Origin: Variovorax sp. PBL-H6
Lineage (GTDB): Bacteria; Pseudomonadota; Gammaproteobacteria; Burkholderiales; Burkholderiaceae_C
Reading direction: 5' to 3'
Length of the DNA: 64,000 bases
Assembly (NCBI RefSeq): GCF_901827155.1
Contig: NZ_LR594659.1
Coordinates: 2,108,001-2,172,000 of the forward strand
Part shown: positions 26,863 through 36,036 of the stretch, piece after piece
Layout: each line of letters begins with the position of its first letter
How positions within the stretch are numbered: the stretch's first letter is position 1
Program-made: the position numbers and the translations under genes
The notes under the pieces: generated by a model
Seen by the model: the letters and a program-made list of their open reading frames with translations, nothing else
Databases searched by the model: none
What the model was told of the DNA's origin: nothing

Positions 26863-27651
26863 ATGGACACCCTCGTACGACCCAGCGCGCGGCCCAAGGC
26901 ACGCGAAGACGACACCATGATCCTGTTTTCCAGCATCAACAAGTGGTATGGCGAGTACCAGGCCCTGACGGAGGTCAACGCCGAGGTCCGCAAAGGCGAG
27001 GTGGTCGTGGTCTGTGGCCCTTCCGGCTCCGGCAAGTCGACCCTCATCCGTACCGTGAACCGGCTCGAGGAGATCAAGTCCGGGAAGTTGCTGTTCGATG
27101 GCCATGACATTCATGCGCCGATGAGCAGCCAGGCCTTGAACAAGCTGCGCAGCCGCATCGGCTTCGTGTTCCAGAGCTTCAATCTGTTCCCGCATCTGTC
27201 GGTGCTGGAGAACATCATGCTGTCTCCCGTGCGCGTGCTGGGGGTGAAGCGCAGTGATGCGAAAGCCAGAGCCGGCCAACTGCTGGAACGCGTCGGGCTG
27301 TCGAACAAGGCCAATTCATACCCGGCGCAGTTGTCCGGTGGCCAGCAGCAACGCGTCGCCATCGCGCGCGCGCTGGCAATGGAGCCCCCGGCGATGCTTT
27401 TCGACGAGCCCACCAGCGCGTTGGACCCGGAAATGGTCGGCGAGGTGCTTTCGGTCATGCGCAGCCTTGCCAACGAGGGGATGACCATGATGTGCGTCAC
27501 GCACGAGATGAACTTCGCACGTGAGGTCGCCGACCAGGTCTGGTTCATGGACGCAGGCCGCATTCTCGAGAAGGCTGATCCCGAGACCTTCTTCACCCGA
27601 CCCCAGCATCCCCGAGCGCAGCGCTTCCTGTCCGACTTGCGCGCGCACTGA
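26863..27651 (+). CDS. Polar amino acid ABC transporter ATP-binding protein
   Basis: A 262-residue ATPase of the GlnQ/HisP class. Walker [11 protein letters not shown]-loop [17 protein letters not shown], signature [16 protein letters not shown], Walker [16 protein letters not shown], and the switch His in VTHEMNFA. A second glutamine-rich loop shows the usual QQQR. The start used is ATG 26863 behind GGAGAC, which adds 18 residues ([18 protein letters not shown]) to the family core starting at [12 protein letters not shown]; the inner ATG is possible too. Energises the two preceding permeases. Confidence 0.9.
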   Translation: MDTLVRPSARPKAREDDTMILFSSINKWYGEYQALTEVNAEVRKGEVVVVCGPSGSGKSTLIRTVNRLEEIKSGKLLFDGHDIHAPMSSQALNKLRSRIGFVFQSFNLFPHLSVLENIMLSPVRVLGVKRSDAKARAGQLLERVGLSNKANSYPAQLSGGQQQRVAIARALAMEPPAMLFDEPTSALDPEMVGEVLSVMRSLANEGMTMMCVTHEMNFAREVADQVWFMDAGRILEKADPETFFTRPQHPRAQRFLSDLRAH

Positions 27652-27718
27652 AGCCGACTTGCCCCGCGTACCGGCCCGCCTTTCTTCTCCACCCGATCGT
27701 CTTCTCCAGGAGTTCCCC

Positions 27719-28561
27719 ATGTCGAAAGCCAATGTGACCCGTCTTGCCGCCCTCGCCGCGGCCCTCTGCGCAAGCTCGCTGGCGGCCCAGGCCGATCAGT
27801 GGAGCGACATCAGTGCGCGCAAGGAACTCAAGTGCGGCACCTTTGCCGACGTGCCCCCTTTCGCGGCGCCCGATCCCAAGACCCGCGAGATGGTGGGCCA
27901 CGATGTCGACCTCTGCAACGCGATTGCGAAGGAACTGGGACTGACGGCCAAGGTGACCCCGTTGTCGGTCGAGGCGCGCGTGCCCGAGGTCAAGCTCGGT
28001 CGCGTCGACGTGACCATTGCCAACCTGGCCTACACCAGGAGCCGCGGCGAGCAGATCCAGTTCAGCGATCCGTACTACGTCGCCAAGGAAATGCTCGCGG
28101 TCAAAGCCTCCGATCCGGGCACCACCAAGGCCGACTACAAGGGCAAGCGACTGAGTTCGACCAAGGGCTCGACCTCGGAGCTGTCGATCAAGATGAACGG
28201 CTCCGAACCGGTGACCTTCCAGGACACCGGGTCTGCGTTCATGGCTGTCCAGCAGAACAAGTCGATGGGTATGGTCGCCAACACCATGACGATCACCAAG
28301 CTGGTCAATCAATCGAAGAACGAAGGCGTTGCGCTCAAGATGATCAAGGAGCCGATGGTCCTGCAGCCGATCGGGATCGGGATGAAGAAGGACGAGCCGG
28401 CGCTCCTGGCCAAAGTCAACGAAGCGCTCTACTCACTGGAAAAGAAGGGCGAGCTGGACAAGCTCTGGAGCAAATGGCTTGGTCCCAACACCGAATACAA
28501 GATGACACGGGACGAAAAAGTCACTCCGCTTGCAGATTTGAAGTTCGAACTTCTTCCTTGA
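27719..28561 (+). CDS. Periplasmic amino acid-binding protein (SBP family 3)
   Basis: A 280-residue binding protein with signal peptide (MSKANVTRLAALAAALCASS, cleavage likely after AQA). Family 3 features: KELKCGTFADVPPFAAPDPK, GHDVDLCNAIAKELGLT, LGRVDVTIANLAYTRSRGEQ, QFSDPYYVAKEMLAVK, LSSTKGSTSE, and the C-terminal KKGELDKLWSKWLG. It delivers the ligand to the permease/ATPase complex encoded just upstream. ATG 27719 follows CCAGGAG. The binding residues are of the amino acid carboxylate type (TRSR), but the ligand cannot be named. Confidence 0.9.
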   Translation: MSKANVTRLAALAAALCASSLAAQADQWSDISARKELKCGTFADVPPFAAPDPKTREMVGHDVDLCNAIAKELGLTAKVTPLSVEARVPEVKLGRVDVTIANLAYTRSRGEQIQFSDPYYVAKEMLAVKASDPGTTKADYKGKRLSSTKGSTSELSIKMNGSEPVTFQDTGSAFMAVQQNKSMGMVANTMTITKLVNQSKNEGVALKMIKEPMVLQPIGIGMKKDEPALLAKVNEALYSLEKKGELDKLWSKWLGPNTEYKMTRDEKVTPLADLKFELLP

Positions 28562-28648
28562 GACTTCGGCGGCGAATTCGTTCCAGAAGCGGCCGACGCA
28601 GATGCGCTCGAGTCCCTTCAGCAAGCGCAGCGCCCAGGGCTTGCCGTC

Positions 28649-29593
28649 TCATCTGCTCTTCAGCGCCTTCCGCACGCTGGTGCCTGCGTCGTGGATGTGC
28701 GCGTGCCACCGGGCGACCACCGGGTCTTCGATCGCCCAACGCTTGAAGGCCAGAAGAGTCGGGCTCGTCGGCAGCGGTACGCGGGTGCGCAGCACGCGGA
28801 CCATGCCCGACGACGCATGCTGCCGGGCAATCGACTCCGGCGCGATTGAAAGCAAGCCCGTTCGCGCAGCAAGCGCCAGGCCGGTTTCGAAGGCGCGCGT
28901 TTCGATCACCGGCTGCACCGGTGGCAAGCCGCCGTCACTGCAGTAACGGTCGAACGCCTCGCGCGAACTGGTGCGCGCATCTGGCAGCACCCAGCGATGG
29001 CGCATCAAGTCGTCCAGTGACAAGGGCGAGCGCCCGGGCCCATCGGCATCGGCGCCGCAGACAATCACGGTCCGCTCGTCGTAGAGCGGTTCCGCGACGA
29101 TGTCGTCGTCACCGGTCGAGTCGCCGCGCTTTCGCAGGATGGCGAAGTCCAGCATGCCCCGGCTCACTGCGTCCCACAGATAGGCGCTGCTTTCCTCGAC
29201 CACGCGCAGTCGCCCGGGCTCAGCGTCCTGCGACACGCGGGTCAGCAGCGCCGGCAGCAGCGTGTGCATCGCGCGCGCTATGCAGCCCAGGCTGACAGGG
29301 CCCCGCTCGCGCTGCGGCGAAACGTCCATGCGTTCAAAACCGCGAAGCACGGCCCGCGCCTGGGGAAGAATGCGCTCGCCGAAGAGCGTTGGACGGCTGC
29401 CGCGGCTGGACCGCTCAAACAGACGGCCACCGAGCAACTGCTCCGCCTCGGACAACAGGCGCGACACGGCTGGCTGTGCCAACTCCAGGGCCGCCGCGGC
29501 CCGATGCACCGACTTGCCGTCCTCGATCGCGACGATGGCCACCAGATGCCGGCGCTGGATGGCGCGCTGCGAGTCCCGTTTGCTTTCGACCAT
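28649..29593 (-). CDS. LysR-family transcriptional regulator
   Basis: A 314-residue LysR protein whose helix-turn-helix reads HLVAIVAIEDGKSVHRAAAA then ELAQPAVSRLLSEAEQLLGG. The effector domain begins near residue 95 (VSLGCIARAMHTLLPALLTR; TGLLSIAPES near 255). It resembles the GbpR/CbbR-like group that often controls aromatic or sugar-acid genes. It is divergent from a dioxygenase operon 98 bp away, across an unusually AT-rich spacer that must hold both promoters. ATG 29593 was chosen; another in-frame ATG about 33 bases upstream (29626) is possible. Confidence 0.85.
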   Translation of the reverse strand: MVESKRDSQRAIQRRHLVAIVAIEDGKSVHRAAAALELAQPAVSRLLSEAEQLLGGRLFERSSRGSRPTLFGERILPQARAVLRGFERMDVSPQRERGPVSLGCIARAMHTLLPALLTRVSQDAEPGRLRVVEESSAYLWDAVSRGMLDFAILRKRGDSTGDDDIVAEPLYDERTVIVCGADADGPGRSPLSLDDLMRHRWVLPDARTSSREAFDRYCSDGGLPPVQPVIETRAFETGLALAARTGLLSIAPESIARQHASSGMVRVLRTRVPLPTSPTLLAFKRWAIEDPVVARWHAHIHDAGTSVRKALKSR

Positions 29594-29690
29594 AAGGGTT
29601 TTGATATTACTGGATGCTTTTAACATATCGTTTACGGAATCACCTGGGGCTGTTAACTTGGCGCTCACATCCACTTCGCCGGTACTTTCC

Positions 29691-30563
29691 ATGCCACGCA
29701 TTTCCGTTACCAAGCTCGCGCCTGCGCTCGGCGCCGAGATCTCCGGCATCGACCTGCACCTGCCCATCGACGACGCCACCCTCGGCGCGCTGAAGGACGC
29801 CTGGGCCTCGCACCTGGTGCTGCGCTTTCGCGGCCAGGCGCTCACAGACCCCCAACTGCTTGCCTTCAGCCGCCTGCTCGGCCCGCTGGACCCCCCGGGC
29901 CCCAATCCCTACGGCAAGCCCTTCCTCGAGGACTTCCCCGAGATCAACGTCATCTCCAACGTCAAGGTCGGTGGCGCGCCCATCGGCAACCTTGGCGACG
30001 GCGAGGCAGTCTGGCATTGCGACATGACCTATATCGAGGCGCCTCCTCGGGCGGCGCTCCTTCACGCGCTGGAGATCCCGCCGAGCGGCGGCGACACCTT
30101 CTGGTCGAACATGTACGTCGCCTTCGAGACCCTGCCCGATGCGATGAAGAAGCGCATCGCCGGCCTGCGCGCGATCCACGATGCCACCTACAACAGCGCC
30201 GGCGTCATGCGCAAGGGCATGAGCGAGGTGACCGATCCCCGCAAGGCGCCCGGCGCACAGCACCCGCTCGTCATCAAGCACCCGGACACCGGTCGCGCCG
30301 CGCTCTACCTCGGGCGTCGCCGCAATAGCTACGTGCTCGGCCTCGAACTGGAGGAGAGCGACGCGCTTCTCGACGAACTCTGGGCGCACGCGTCGCGCCC
30401 GGAGTTCACCTTCAGGCAGGTATGGCAGCAGCACGACCTGATCCTCTGGGACAACCGCTGCACGCTGCACCGCCGCGATGCCTTCGACCCGACGGCGCGC
30501 CGCGTGATGCATCGCACCCAGATCAAAGGCACGCCTGTCGCGCCCGCCTTCGAGGCGGCTTGA
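29691..30563 (+). CDS. TauD/TfdA-family Fe(II)/2-oxoglutarate-dependent dioxygenase
   Basis: A 290-residue dioxygenase. The iron triad is His109-x-Asp111 in AVWHCDMTY and a distal His near residue 260 in CTLHRRDAFD; the 2-oxoglutarate Arg lies about 15 residues later in RVMHRTQ. Other signatures: GAEISGIDLHLPI, LRFRGQALTDPQL and SGGDTFWSNMYVAFETLP. Family members hydroxylate alpha-carbons of sulfonates, aryloxyacids or phosphonates and release an aldehyde or ketone. The gene is directly joined to an enolase-superfamily gene (0 bp), so the product may feed that enzyme. Confidence 0.9.
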   Translation: MPRISVTKLAPALGAEISGIDLHLPIDDATLGALKDAWASHLVLRFRGQALTDPQLLAFSRLLGPLDPPGPNPYGKPFLEDFPEINVISNVKVGGAPIGNLGDGEAVWHCDMTYIEAPPRAALLHALEIPPSGGDTFWSNMYVAFETLPDAMKKRIAGLRAIHDATYNSAGVMRKGMSEVTDPRKAPGAQHPLVIKHPDTGRAALYLGRRRNSYVLGLELEESDALLDELWAHASRPEFTFRQVWQQHDLILWDNRCTLHRRDAFDPTARRVMHRTQIKGTPVAPAFEAA

Positions 30564-31685
30564 ATGGACACGCTCTGCCTGCCCATTCGCAGCGTCGAAG
30601 TCTTCGGCGTCGCCGTGCCGCTGGTCGGCCCCGGCTTCCGCAACGCGTATATCGTCAAGAAGGCGCAGAAGAGCGCCATCGTGCGGCTCGTCGCGGAGGA
30701 CGGCAGCGTCGGCCTCGGCAACATCGATCCCTCGCCCGGCTACTCGGTCGAGACCATCGAGCAGTCCCTGCGGGCGCTGCGCGAGCAGCTGGCCGTGGCG
30801 GTGCAGGGCCAGGACGCGGGCAACCCGCATCGCATCCTGCAACGGATGGACCAGACGCTCGCCGGCCACCTCGACGCCAAGGCCGCCATCGAGATGGCCT
30901 GCATCGACCTCATCTCGCGACGGCTCGGCATCCCGGTGCACCAGTACCTCGGCGGCAAGCTGGTCGACGAAGTGTGCTTCAACGCCTGGATCGGCATCGT
31001 CCCGCCCGACGAGGCCGCAGTCGAGGCGCGCAAATGGTTCGATCGCGGATTCCGCTCTGCCAAGATCAAGGTGGGCGGCGGCATCGAAGCCGACCGCGAC
31101 CGCGTGCGCGCCGTGCGAGAGGCCGTGGGTGCAGACATGGCGCTGCGTGCCGACGCCAACGCCGGCTACTCGGTGGAGGATTCGATCGCCCTCGGCCGCC
31201 TGCTCGAACCGCTCGAGATGCAATTGCTGGAGCAGCCTGTCGCCGCCGAGGACCTCGAGGGCATGGCGCGCGTTCGCCAGGCAATCGGCATTCCGGTCAT
31301 GGCCGACGAATCGATAACCGACCATGTCAGCCTGGTCGCCGTGATCCGCGCGAACTGCGCCGACATCGTGAAGCTCAAGGTCATGAAGCAGGGCGGTTTC
31401 CTGGGTTGCAGGCGCATGCTGGAGACCGCCACCGCGGCCGGCATGAAAGTCGTGATCGGCCATGGCTTCGGCCTCGGCATCAACACGGTCGCCGAGATCA
31501 TGCTGGCCTGCACCAGCACGCAAGTCCTCGAGGGCCTGGAATGCGTCGGGCCATTGAAGACCTCGGACGACATCGTCACCCGCAAGCTCGACCTCTCGAG
31601 CGGGCGCATCGCGGTGCCCGACGGCCCCGGCCTCGGCGTGACGCTCGACGACAACAAGGTGAAGCAATACCACTTTGACGCGTGA
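30564..31685 (+). CDS. Enolase-superfamily enzyme, muconate-lactonising/mandelate racemase type
   Basis: A 373-residue member of the MR/MLE group. Metal ligands are Asp197 (RADAN), Glu223 (LLEQP) and Asp248 (MADES). General acid/base lysines are Lys167/Lys169 in SAKIKVGGG and Lys270/Lys272 in IVKLKVMKQGG. Two Lys on opposite faces place it in the MLE subgroup rather than the mandelate racemase or acid-sugar dehydratase groups. This would mean cycloisomerisation, racemisation or syn-dehydration (OSBS-type chemistry). The gene begins immediately after the dioxygenase stop. Confidence 0.88.
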   Translation: MDTLCLPIRSVEVFGVAVPLVGPGFRNAYIVKKAQKSAIVRLVAEDGSVGLGNIDPSPGYSVETIEQSLRALREQLAVAVQGQDAGNPHRILQRMDQTLAGHLDAKAAIEMACIDLISRRLGIPVHQYLGGKLVDEVCFNAWIGIVPPDEAAVEARKWFDRGFRSAKIKVGGGIEADRDRVRAVREAVGADMALRADANAGYSVEDSIALGRLLEPLEMQLLEQPVAAEDLEGMARVRQAIGIPVMADESITDHVSLVAVIRANCADIVKLKVMKQGGFLGCRRMLETATAAGMKVVIGHGFGLGINTVAEIMLACTSTQVLEGLECVGPLKTSDDIVTRKLDLSSGRIAVPDGPGLGVTLDDNKVKQYHFDA

Positions 31686-31713
31686 CCCCTCGCGCGACGC
31701 TGGAGACAAGAAC

Positions 31714-32697
31714 ATGAGACCCTTCCTGAAGATGGCCGCAAGGGCGGCGCTGTCACTCTTGCTGCCCCTCGGCGCGGCCGCCCAAGGCCCGGACGCCGCC
31801 AGCTACCCTTCAAAGCCCGTCACCGTGCTCGCGCCGTTCGCGGCGGGTGGCACGGTGGACATCATCGCCCGGCTGATGGGACAGAAGCTCTCCGCAGACC
31901 TCGGGCAGCCTTTCGTGGTCGACAACCGCGGCGGGGCCGGCGGCACCATCGCCACGGGCATGCTCGCGCGGGCGGCGCCCGACGGCTACACGGTCATGGT
32001 CCAGCACATGGGACTTGCCTTCAATGCAGGCCTCTACGAGAAGCTTCCGTTCGATACCGCGCGCGACATCCGGCCGGTGGCCTACATCGGTGCAACGCCG
32101 AACGTCCTGGTCGTGAGCAAGAGCCTGCCGGTTCGTAGCGGCGCCGAGTTCCTGGCCTATGCGAAGGCCAATCCCGGCAAGGTCAACTATGGTTCGGGCG
32201 GTGTCGGAAGTGCGGGCCATGTGCCGATGGCCGTCGTGGCGTCAATGACCGGCCTGACGATGCAGCACGTGCCATACAAGGGTTCCGGCCCGGCCATCGT
32301 CGACCTGATGTCGGGGCAGATCCACGCGATGCTGCTCACCATTCCGGCTGTGATGCCCTTCATACAGCAAGGCAGCCTCCGCGCACTGGCAACCTCCGGC
32401 GCGCGGCGTTCGCCTGCGCTGCCCGACCTGCCGACCATGGAAGAGGTCGGCGTGAAGGGATTCGAGTACGAGCCGTGGTACGGCTACTTCGTGCCAGCCG
32501 GAACGCCGCCCGCAATCCAGAAGAAGCTGCACGATGCGGTCGACAAGGCCCTGCAGGACCCGGAGATCATCTCGAAGATGCGCGAGCAGGGGTTGGAGGT
32601 GAAGCGCATGTCGCAGCAACAGTTCGTCGATATCGTTGCGCGCGATACGGCAGCGTGGAGTGCAAAGATCAAGGCACTGGGGCTGCGCGCCGACTAG
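31714..32697 (+). CDS. Bug/TctC-family periplasmic substrate-binding protein
   Basis: A 327-residue Bug protein with signal peptide (MRPFLKMAARAALSLLLPLG, cleavage after AAA-QG). Family features: YPSKPVTVLAPFAAGGTVDI, GQPFVVDNRGGAGGTIATGM, AAPDGYTVMVQH, NPGKVNYGSGGVGSAGHVPM, LPDLPTMEEVGVKGFEYEPW. It lies in the dioxygenase/MLE operon (28 bp after the enolase-superfamily gene) and should bind its substrate. It is a different subfamily from the Bug protein at 3643. ATG 31714 has GGAGAC upstream. Confidence 0.9.
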   Translation: MRPFLKMAARAALSLLLPLGAAAQGPDAASYPSKPVTVLAPFAAGGTVDIIARLMGQKLSADLGQPFVVDNRGGAGGTIATGMLARAAPDGYTVMVQHMGLAFNAGLYEKLPFDTARDIRPVAYIGATPNVLVVSKSLPVRSGAEFLAYAKANPGKVNYGSGGVGSAGHVPMAVVASMTGLTMQHVPYKGSGPAIVDLMSGQIHAMLLTIPAVMPFIQQGSLRALATSGARRSPALPDLPTMEEVGVKGFEYEPWYGYFVPAGTPPAIQKKLHDAVDKALQDPEIISKMREQGLEVKRMSQQQFVDIVARDTAAWSAKIKALGLRAD

Positions 32698-32843
32698 AGA
32701 CACGATCGACTCATCTCTCTAGCGGTGTTGGTGGGTTGGGTGAAGAAGTTCGAGCGGACTGCCTCTCCTGCGACTCACCCGCCTGCACGCGGCCAACGTG
32801 ACAAAAGCCGCACGTCGACATCCAACTTTCGATTCGTCCTTCG

Positions 32844-32864
32844 TTTTGGCAACGATCGCCAAAA
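32844..32864. promoter_or_regulatory. 21-bp palindrome upstream of the exported-protein cluster
   Basis: TTTTGGC (32844-32850) and GCCAAAA (32858-32864) are exact inverted halves around a 7-base spacer. It sits about 130 bp before the first gene of the 33-37.5 kb cluster, in an intergenic region with an A8 tract (from about 32886). A protein-binding site is more likely than a terminator because no T-run follows, although the flanking upstream operon does end at 32697. Confidence 0.45.
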
Positions 32865-32990
32865 TGACACGTAACATCCGCGCTGTAAAAAAAACAATGC
32901 GGTGAGCGCAAAAGCCGAAGCACTTCTTCGGTCCGTTCTTCGATGAGAGGAACCTGCGCCTGCGGCGACCCCGAGAGGTTGGAGATCCTG

Positions 32991-34172
32991 TTGAGAAATC
33001 TTGTACGCGCGCTGTGCGTCTGCGTGCTGTCGGCTGCCGCCTTGCTGCCGATCGCTTCGTCTGCCCAGGGCACTCAGGTGGCCTTTGCCGGCCTGGCTTA
33101 TGCAGGCGATGCCGCGTCCCTCGAAACGCGATTTCCCTTTTCGCGCCAGTACGAAAAACGCGTCGAAGCCGCGGATGCTCGGGTGGACGCGCAGATCCGG
33201 GCCGCCATCGCCAAGACGGCGCCGCGCCATTTCGAGGTCCTTCCTGGACTGATCGAGGAGCTGAAGGGGCGGGACCAGGCGCTGGTCACCTCCCTCGTCA
33301 TCAATTCCGAGACCGTCTCGGTCGAAACCTTCGGCGAGCTTCGCAAGCTGTTCGTGCTCATCCGCGGACAGGCCCTGTTCTTCGACTTCAAGACGCAGAC
33401 CGTTATCCGCTCGTATCCGCTCAGCTTCGCTTACATCGACGTCTTCGACCACCAGCCGACGCAGGATGAATTGCTCGCGCGCGTGCGCAGCGTCTACGAA
33501 GGCGCGGCAGGCAAGCCCGGCATCTTCGCGCGCTATGCCGACGTGCTGGCCAACGCCACAATTCCCTCGCAGGTGTCGCGCTTCCTCAAGGTGACGGAGG
33601 TCACGGTGAGCGATGCCGTCGCGGCAAGCCTGCCCGCCTACCTGAAAGACAGCCCGGGCGCCGCGCAGACCTGGGCCGGGGATATGGTGAGCGAGGCAAT
33701 CTCGACCCGCGCCGGCGTGCCGATCATTCCCTACACCAAGGGCTACGCGGTCGGCAACGTGTTTCCGATGCGCATCTCGGATGGCACGGTCTTCAACCTC
33801 AAGCTGCCGGAGCCCGACTATGCGATCTCGGTCGACCTGACCCACGTGAAGAAGGTGCAGTTCGGACAAGTCGCCGCCGGCAGCAGCTTCATCTACGGCA
33901 CCTTCGCCACCATCAAGATCCAGCTGCCCGGCATGGCCAGCCACTACATGGACTCGTCGTTCAAGAACGGCGAGACCAAGGTCGTGCCGGCCACGCAGAC
34001 CTTCGTCGACGACTTCCCGGCGTACTACGACTCCTGGAACGCGCTCTTCAGGCGCGTCGCCGAGGCCATGGCCGGCAAGGACCAGGCCGCCTGGCTCAAG
34101 GCCGCGGCGTCCGCACCCGACATCGACTCCCAGCTTCAGAAAACCAAGGAAATGATCCAGCAATGCAAGTAA
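32991..34172 (+). CDS. Exported protein of unknown function, first gene of a four-gene cluster
   Basis: A secreted protein of about 393 residues with no family I recognise. A signal peptide (LRNLVRALCVCVLSAAALLP, cleaved after SSAQ/G) is followed by an alpha/beta part with repeated Phe/Tyr-rich strands (TQVAFAGLAYAGDAA; LRKLFVLIRGQALFFDFKTQ; SYPLSFAYIDVFD). A C-terminal half includes IPYTKGYAVGNVFPMRISDG and VQFGQVAAGSSFIYGTF. The start is uncertain: TTG 32991, eight bases behind GGAGAT, gives a clean signal peptide. An ATG at 32943 would put 16 extra residues in front. It overlaps the next gene by 10 bp, so the two are translated together. Confidence 0.7.
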   Translation: MRNLVRALCVCVLSAAALLPIASSAQGTQVAFAGLAYAGDAASLETRFPFSRQYEKRVEAADARVDAQIRAAIAKTAPRHFEVLPGLIEELKGRDQALVTSLVINSETVSVETFGELRKLFVLIRGQALFFDFKTQTVIRSYPLSFAYIDVFDHQPTQDELLARVRSVYEGAAGKPGIFARYADVLANATIPSQVSRFLKVTEVTVSDAVAASLPAYLKDSPGAAQTWAGDMVSEAISTRAGVPIIPYTKGYAVGNVFPMRISDGTVFNLKLPEPDYAISVDLTHVKKVQFGQVAAGSSFIYGTFATIKIQLPGMASHYMDSSFKNGETKVVPATQTFVDDFPAYYDSWNALFRRVAEAMAGKDQAAWLKAAASAPDIDSQLQKTKEMIQQCK

Positions 34173-35299
34173 TCCGCACTTTCACGTTGGCCGTGCTGGC
34201 GAGCTTCGCCATCACTTCGATGGCGCAGGTCCAGCAGGCGCGCGGCAAAGCCTCGGTGACCTACCAGGGCAAGAGCGCCACGGCCGATGACAAGGCCAGG
34301 GCCACCCAGGCCGCCCAGCTCAAGGCGGTGGAATTCTTCTATGCCGAGGCCGGCGAGTCCGAGTCGGAGAACTTCGACGCGGTGCGCGACAAGATCCTCT
34401 CCAATCCCGACCGCTACATCCTCGAGTCCACCGTGCTCGGCGAGGAAGACAGCGCCGACAAGCGCCAATACACCGTGGCGGTGCGCGTGTCGCTCAACGT
34501 TGCCAACCTGCGCAACCTGGTGAAGTCCAACTCGGCGGTCGCAAAGGCCGGCGCTACGGAGAAGTCGCCTCTGGCCTTCCTGTTCGTCTCGCGCCAGGTC
34601 GCCTCGGTCAAGTCGTTCGACGACCGCGTGTACAAGCGCGTTGATGAAAGCGTGAGCGGCGCCGTGAACGCGGCGAACGTCAAGACAGGTGTCGAGGGCG
34701 AGTCGATAAGCGGTGGCCAGATCCGCACGAACGAGTCGACTTCAAGCAAGACCGACATCGCGGCCAACCGCACGCGCACCCTCGAAACAGGTGGCAGCAC
34801 GGTCAAGCGTGCCAGCGAGGCGACGTTCCGCCTGATCCCAAGCGCCAATCTGAACCAGGTCTTCACCGGTATGTTCAGCAAGGCGGGCTTCCGGGTTGCC
34901 GAAGCAGCCTACATCGAGCCTATGTCCGGCGGCGCCTTCAAGGTCGCCAACGTCGAGAACGACTACCAGTCGGGCAACGACCTCAAGTCCTCGACGCTGC
35001 AGTCGATGGTGACCGGCATGCGCAATGCCAAGGTGCCCTACCTCGCTTACGGAACGCTCGACGTCGGCGCCGCCGACAAGGACCCGGCCACGGGCCTGGT
35101 GCGGGTGTCGGTGACCGTCAACGCCAAGCTGCTCGACGTGACGCAGGCCTTCCCTGAAACCAAGGCCGCCGTCGGTCCGGTGCAGTACGCCGGGGTCGGC
35201 CCGTCCGAAGACGAGGCGCGCGGCAACGCACTCAAGCTGGCCGCCAACAACGCCGCACGCGAACTCACCAGCCAGATCACCGCCCTGCGCGTGCAGTAA
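34163..35299 (+). CDS. Exported protein with FlgT N-terminal/LPP20-like domain
   Basis: A 378-residue protein with a signal peptide (QVIRTFTLAVLASFAITSMA). Residues 25-125 resemble the N-terminal FlgT/LPP20-like fold: GKASVTYQGKSATADDKARA then AQLKAVEFFYAEAG, and later QYTVAVRVSLNVANLRNLV. The middle contains a Ser/Thr-rich stretch with low complexity (about residues 175-220). The rest (FRLIPSANLNQVFTGMFSKA; YLAYGTLDVGA; VSVTVNAKLLDVTQAFPETK; SEDEARGNALKLAANNAARE) looks like a second FlgT-type module with the terminal A-rich helix. It could be a periplasmic or outer-membrane-associated assembly factor. Function unknown. Confidence 0.68.
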   Translation: MQVIRTFTLAVLASFAITSMAQVQQARGKASVTYQGKSATADDKARATQAAQLKAVEFFYAEAGESESENFDAVRDKILSNPDRYILESTVLGEEDSADKRQYTVAVRVSLNVANLRNLVKSNSAVAKAGATEKSPLAFLFVSRQVASVKSFDDRVYKRVDESVSGAVNAANVKTGVEGESISGGQIRTNESTSSKTDIAANRTRTLETGGSTVKRASEATFRLIPSANLNQVFTGMFSKAGFRVAEAAYIEPMSGGAFKVANVENDYQSGNDLKSSTLQSMVTGMRNAKVPYLAYGTLDVGAADKDPATGLVRVSVTVNAKLLDVTQAFPETKAAVGPVQYAGVGPSEDEARGNALKLAANNAARELTSQITALRVQ

Positions 35300-35355
35300 G
35301 GCCGGCCCGCCCCCCTTTTTCCATTACAACAAGCACCTGAACGGATTCCAGACCC

Positions 35356-36015
35356 ATGAACAACAAGACGCACACCGCCATCGCCGCTATCGCCATCCTG
35401 ACGGCTGGCCTGACCAGCGTGGCACACGCCCAGTTTTCGCTGCCCTCGATCCCGGGAGTGACCAAGTCCGCAGGCGTAGCCGCCCCCGCGGCCGACCTGC
35501 CGGGCCAGCAGGACGCACTGGTGCGCGGTTACGTGGCGGCCAGCAAGGACGTGCTGTATGCGAACGCCAAGCTCGCCGAAGCACTCGGCCTGAAGGACGA
35601 GGCCGCCAAGGTCAAGCTCGAAGCAGACAGCTTCCAGGAAGGCGCGACCAAGGACAGCGCCGAGGCAGCCAACAAGGCCGTGGCAACGTCGACCGACCTG
35701 GTTGCCAAGAAGATCGCGACCCAGCCTGTCATGGATGCCCAGTCGAAGGCCGTGTACGGCCAGGGCCTGGTGCTGCTGGCCACCGGCGTGAACAAGTACG
35801 TCGGCGTGGGCAAGGACGTGTCGAACATGGGCAACGGCCTCAAGGGCGCATCGCCCCTGCAACTGCCGAAGCTGCAGTCGGCGGTCTACGTGGTCACCAA
35901 GTTCCCCGACGCGATGACGAGCGTCTCGGGTGCCCTGAAGAACGCGGTGTCCTTCGCGCAGTCCAGCGGCGTGCCGGTTCCCTCGGACGCCTCCGCCGCT
36001 GCGGCGGCCCTGTAA
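35356..36015 (+). CDS. Exported helical protein of unknown function
   Basis: A 219-residue protein with a signal peptide (NKTHTAIAAIAILTAGLTSV, cleavage likely after AHA). The mature part is Ala/Lys/Val-rich and almost entirely helical by composition (KDVLYANAKLAEALGLKDEA; STDLVAKKIATQPVMDAQSK). It contains no cysteine and no known domain. Third of four co-directional genes and directly followed by the lipoprotein gene (21 bp to its ATG). It could be a structural or chaperone-like periplasmic component, but this is a guess. Confidence 0.65.
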   Translation: MNNKTHTAIAAIAILTAGLTSVAHAQFSLPSIPGVTKSAGVAAPAADLPGQQDALVRGYVAASKDVLYANAKLAEALGLKDEAAKVKLEADSFQEGATKDSAEAANKAVATSTDLVAKKIATQPVMDAQSKAVYGQGLVLLATGVNKYVGVGKDVSNMGNGLKGASPLQLPKLQSAVYVVTKFPDAMTSVSGALKNAVSFAQSSGVPVPSDASAAAAAL

Positions 36016-36036
36016 GTGGTCGGGAAGCACCTTCCG

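Noticed and set aside
29592..29607. ATAAGGGTTTTGATAT as a fourth Nac-type site
   Set aside because: The spacer is 10 bases instead of 9, and no CGTCTTTGGC/-35 element follows at the right distance, so it does not belong to the motif set.
29640..31715. Open frame of 691 codons on the minus strand
   Set aside because: Fully antisense to the dioxygenase and enolase-superfamily genes, whose catalytic residues are intact.
32886..32894. A8 tract as a rho-independent terminator tail
   Set aside because: The tract is not preceded by a GC-rich hairpin on the minus strand, and no minus-strand gene ends there.
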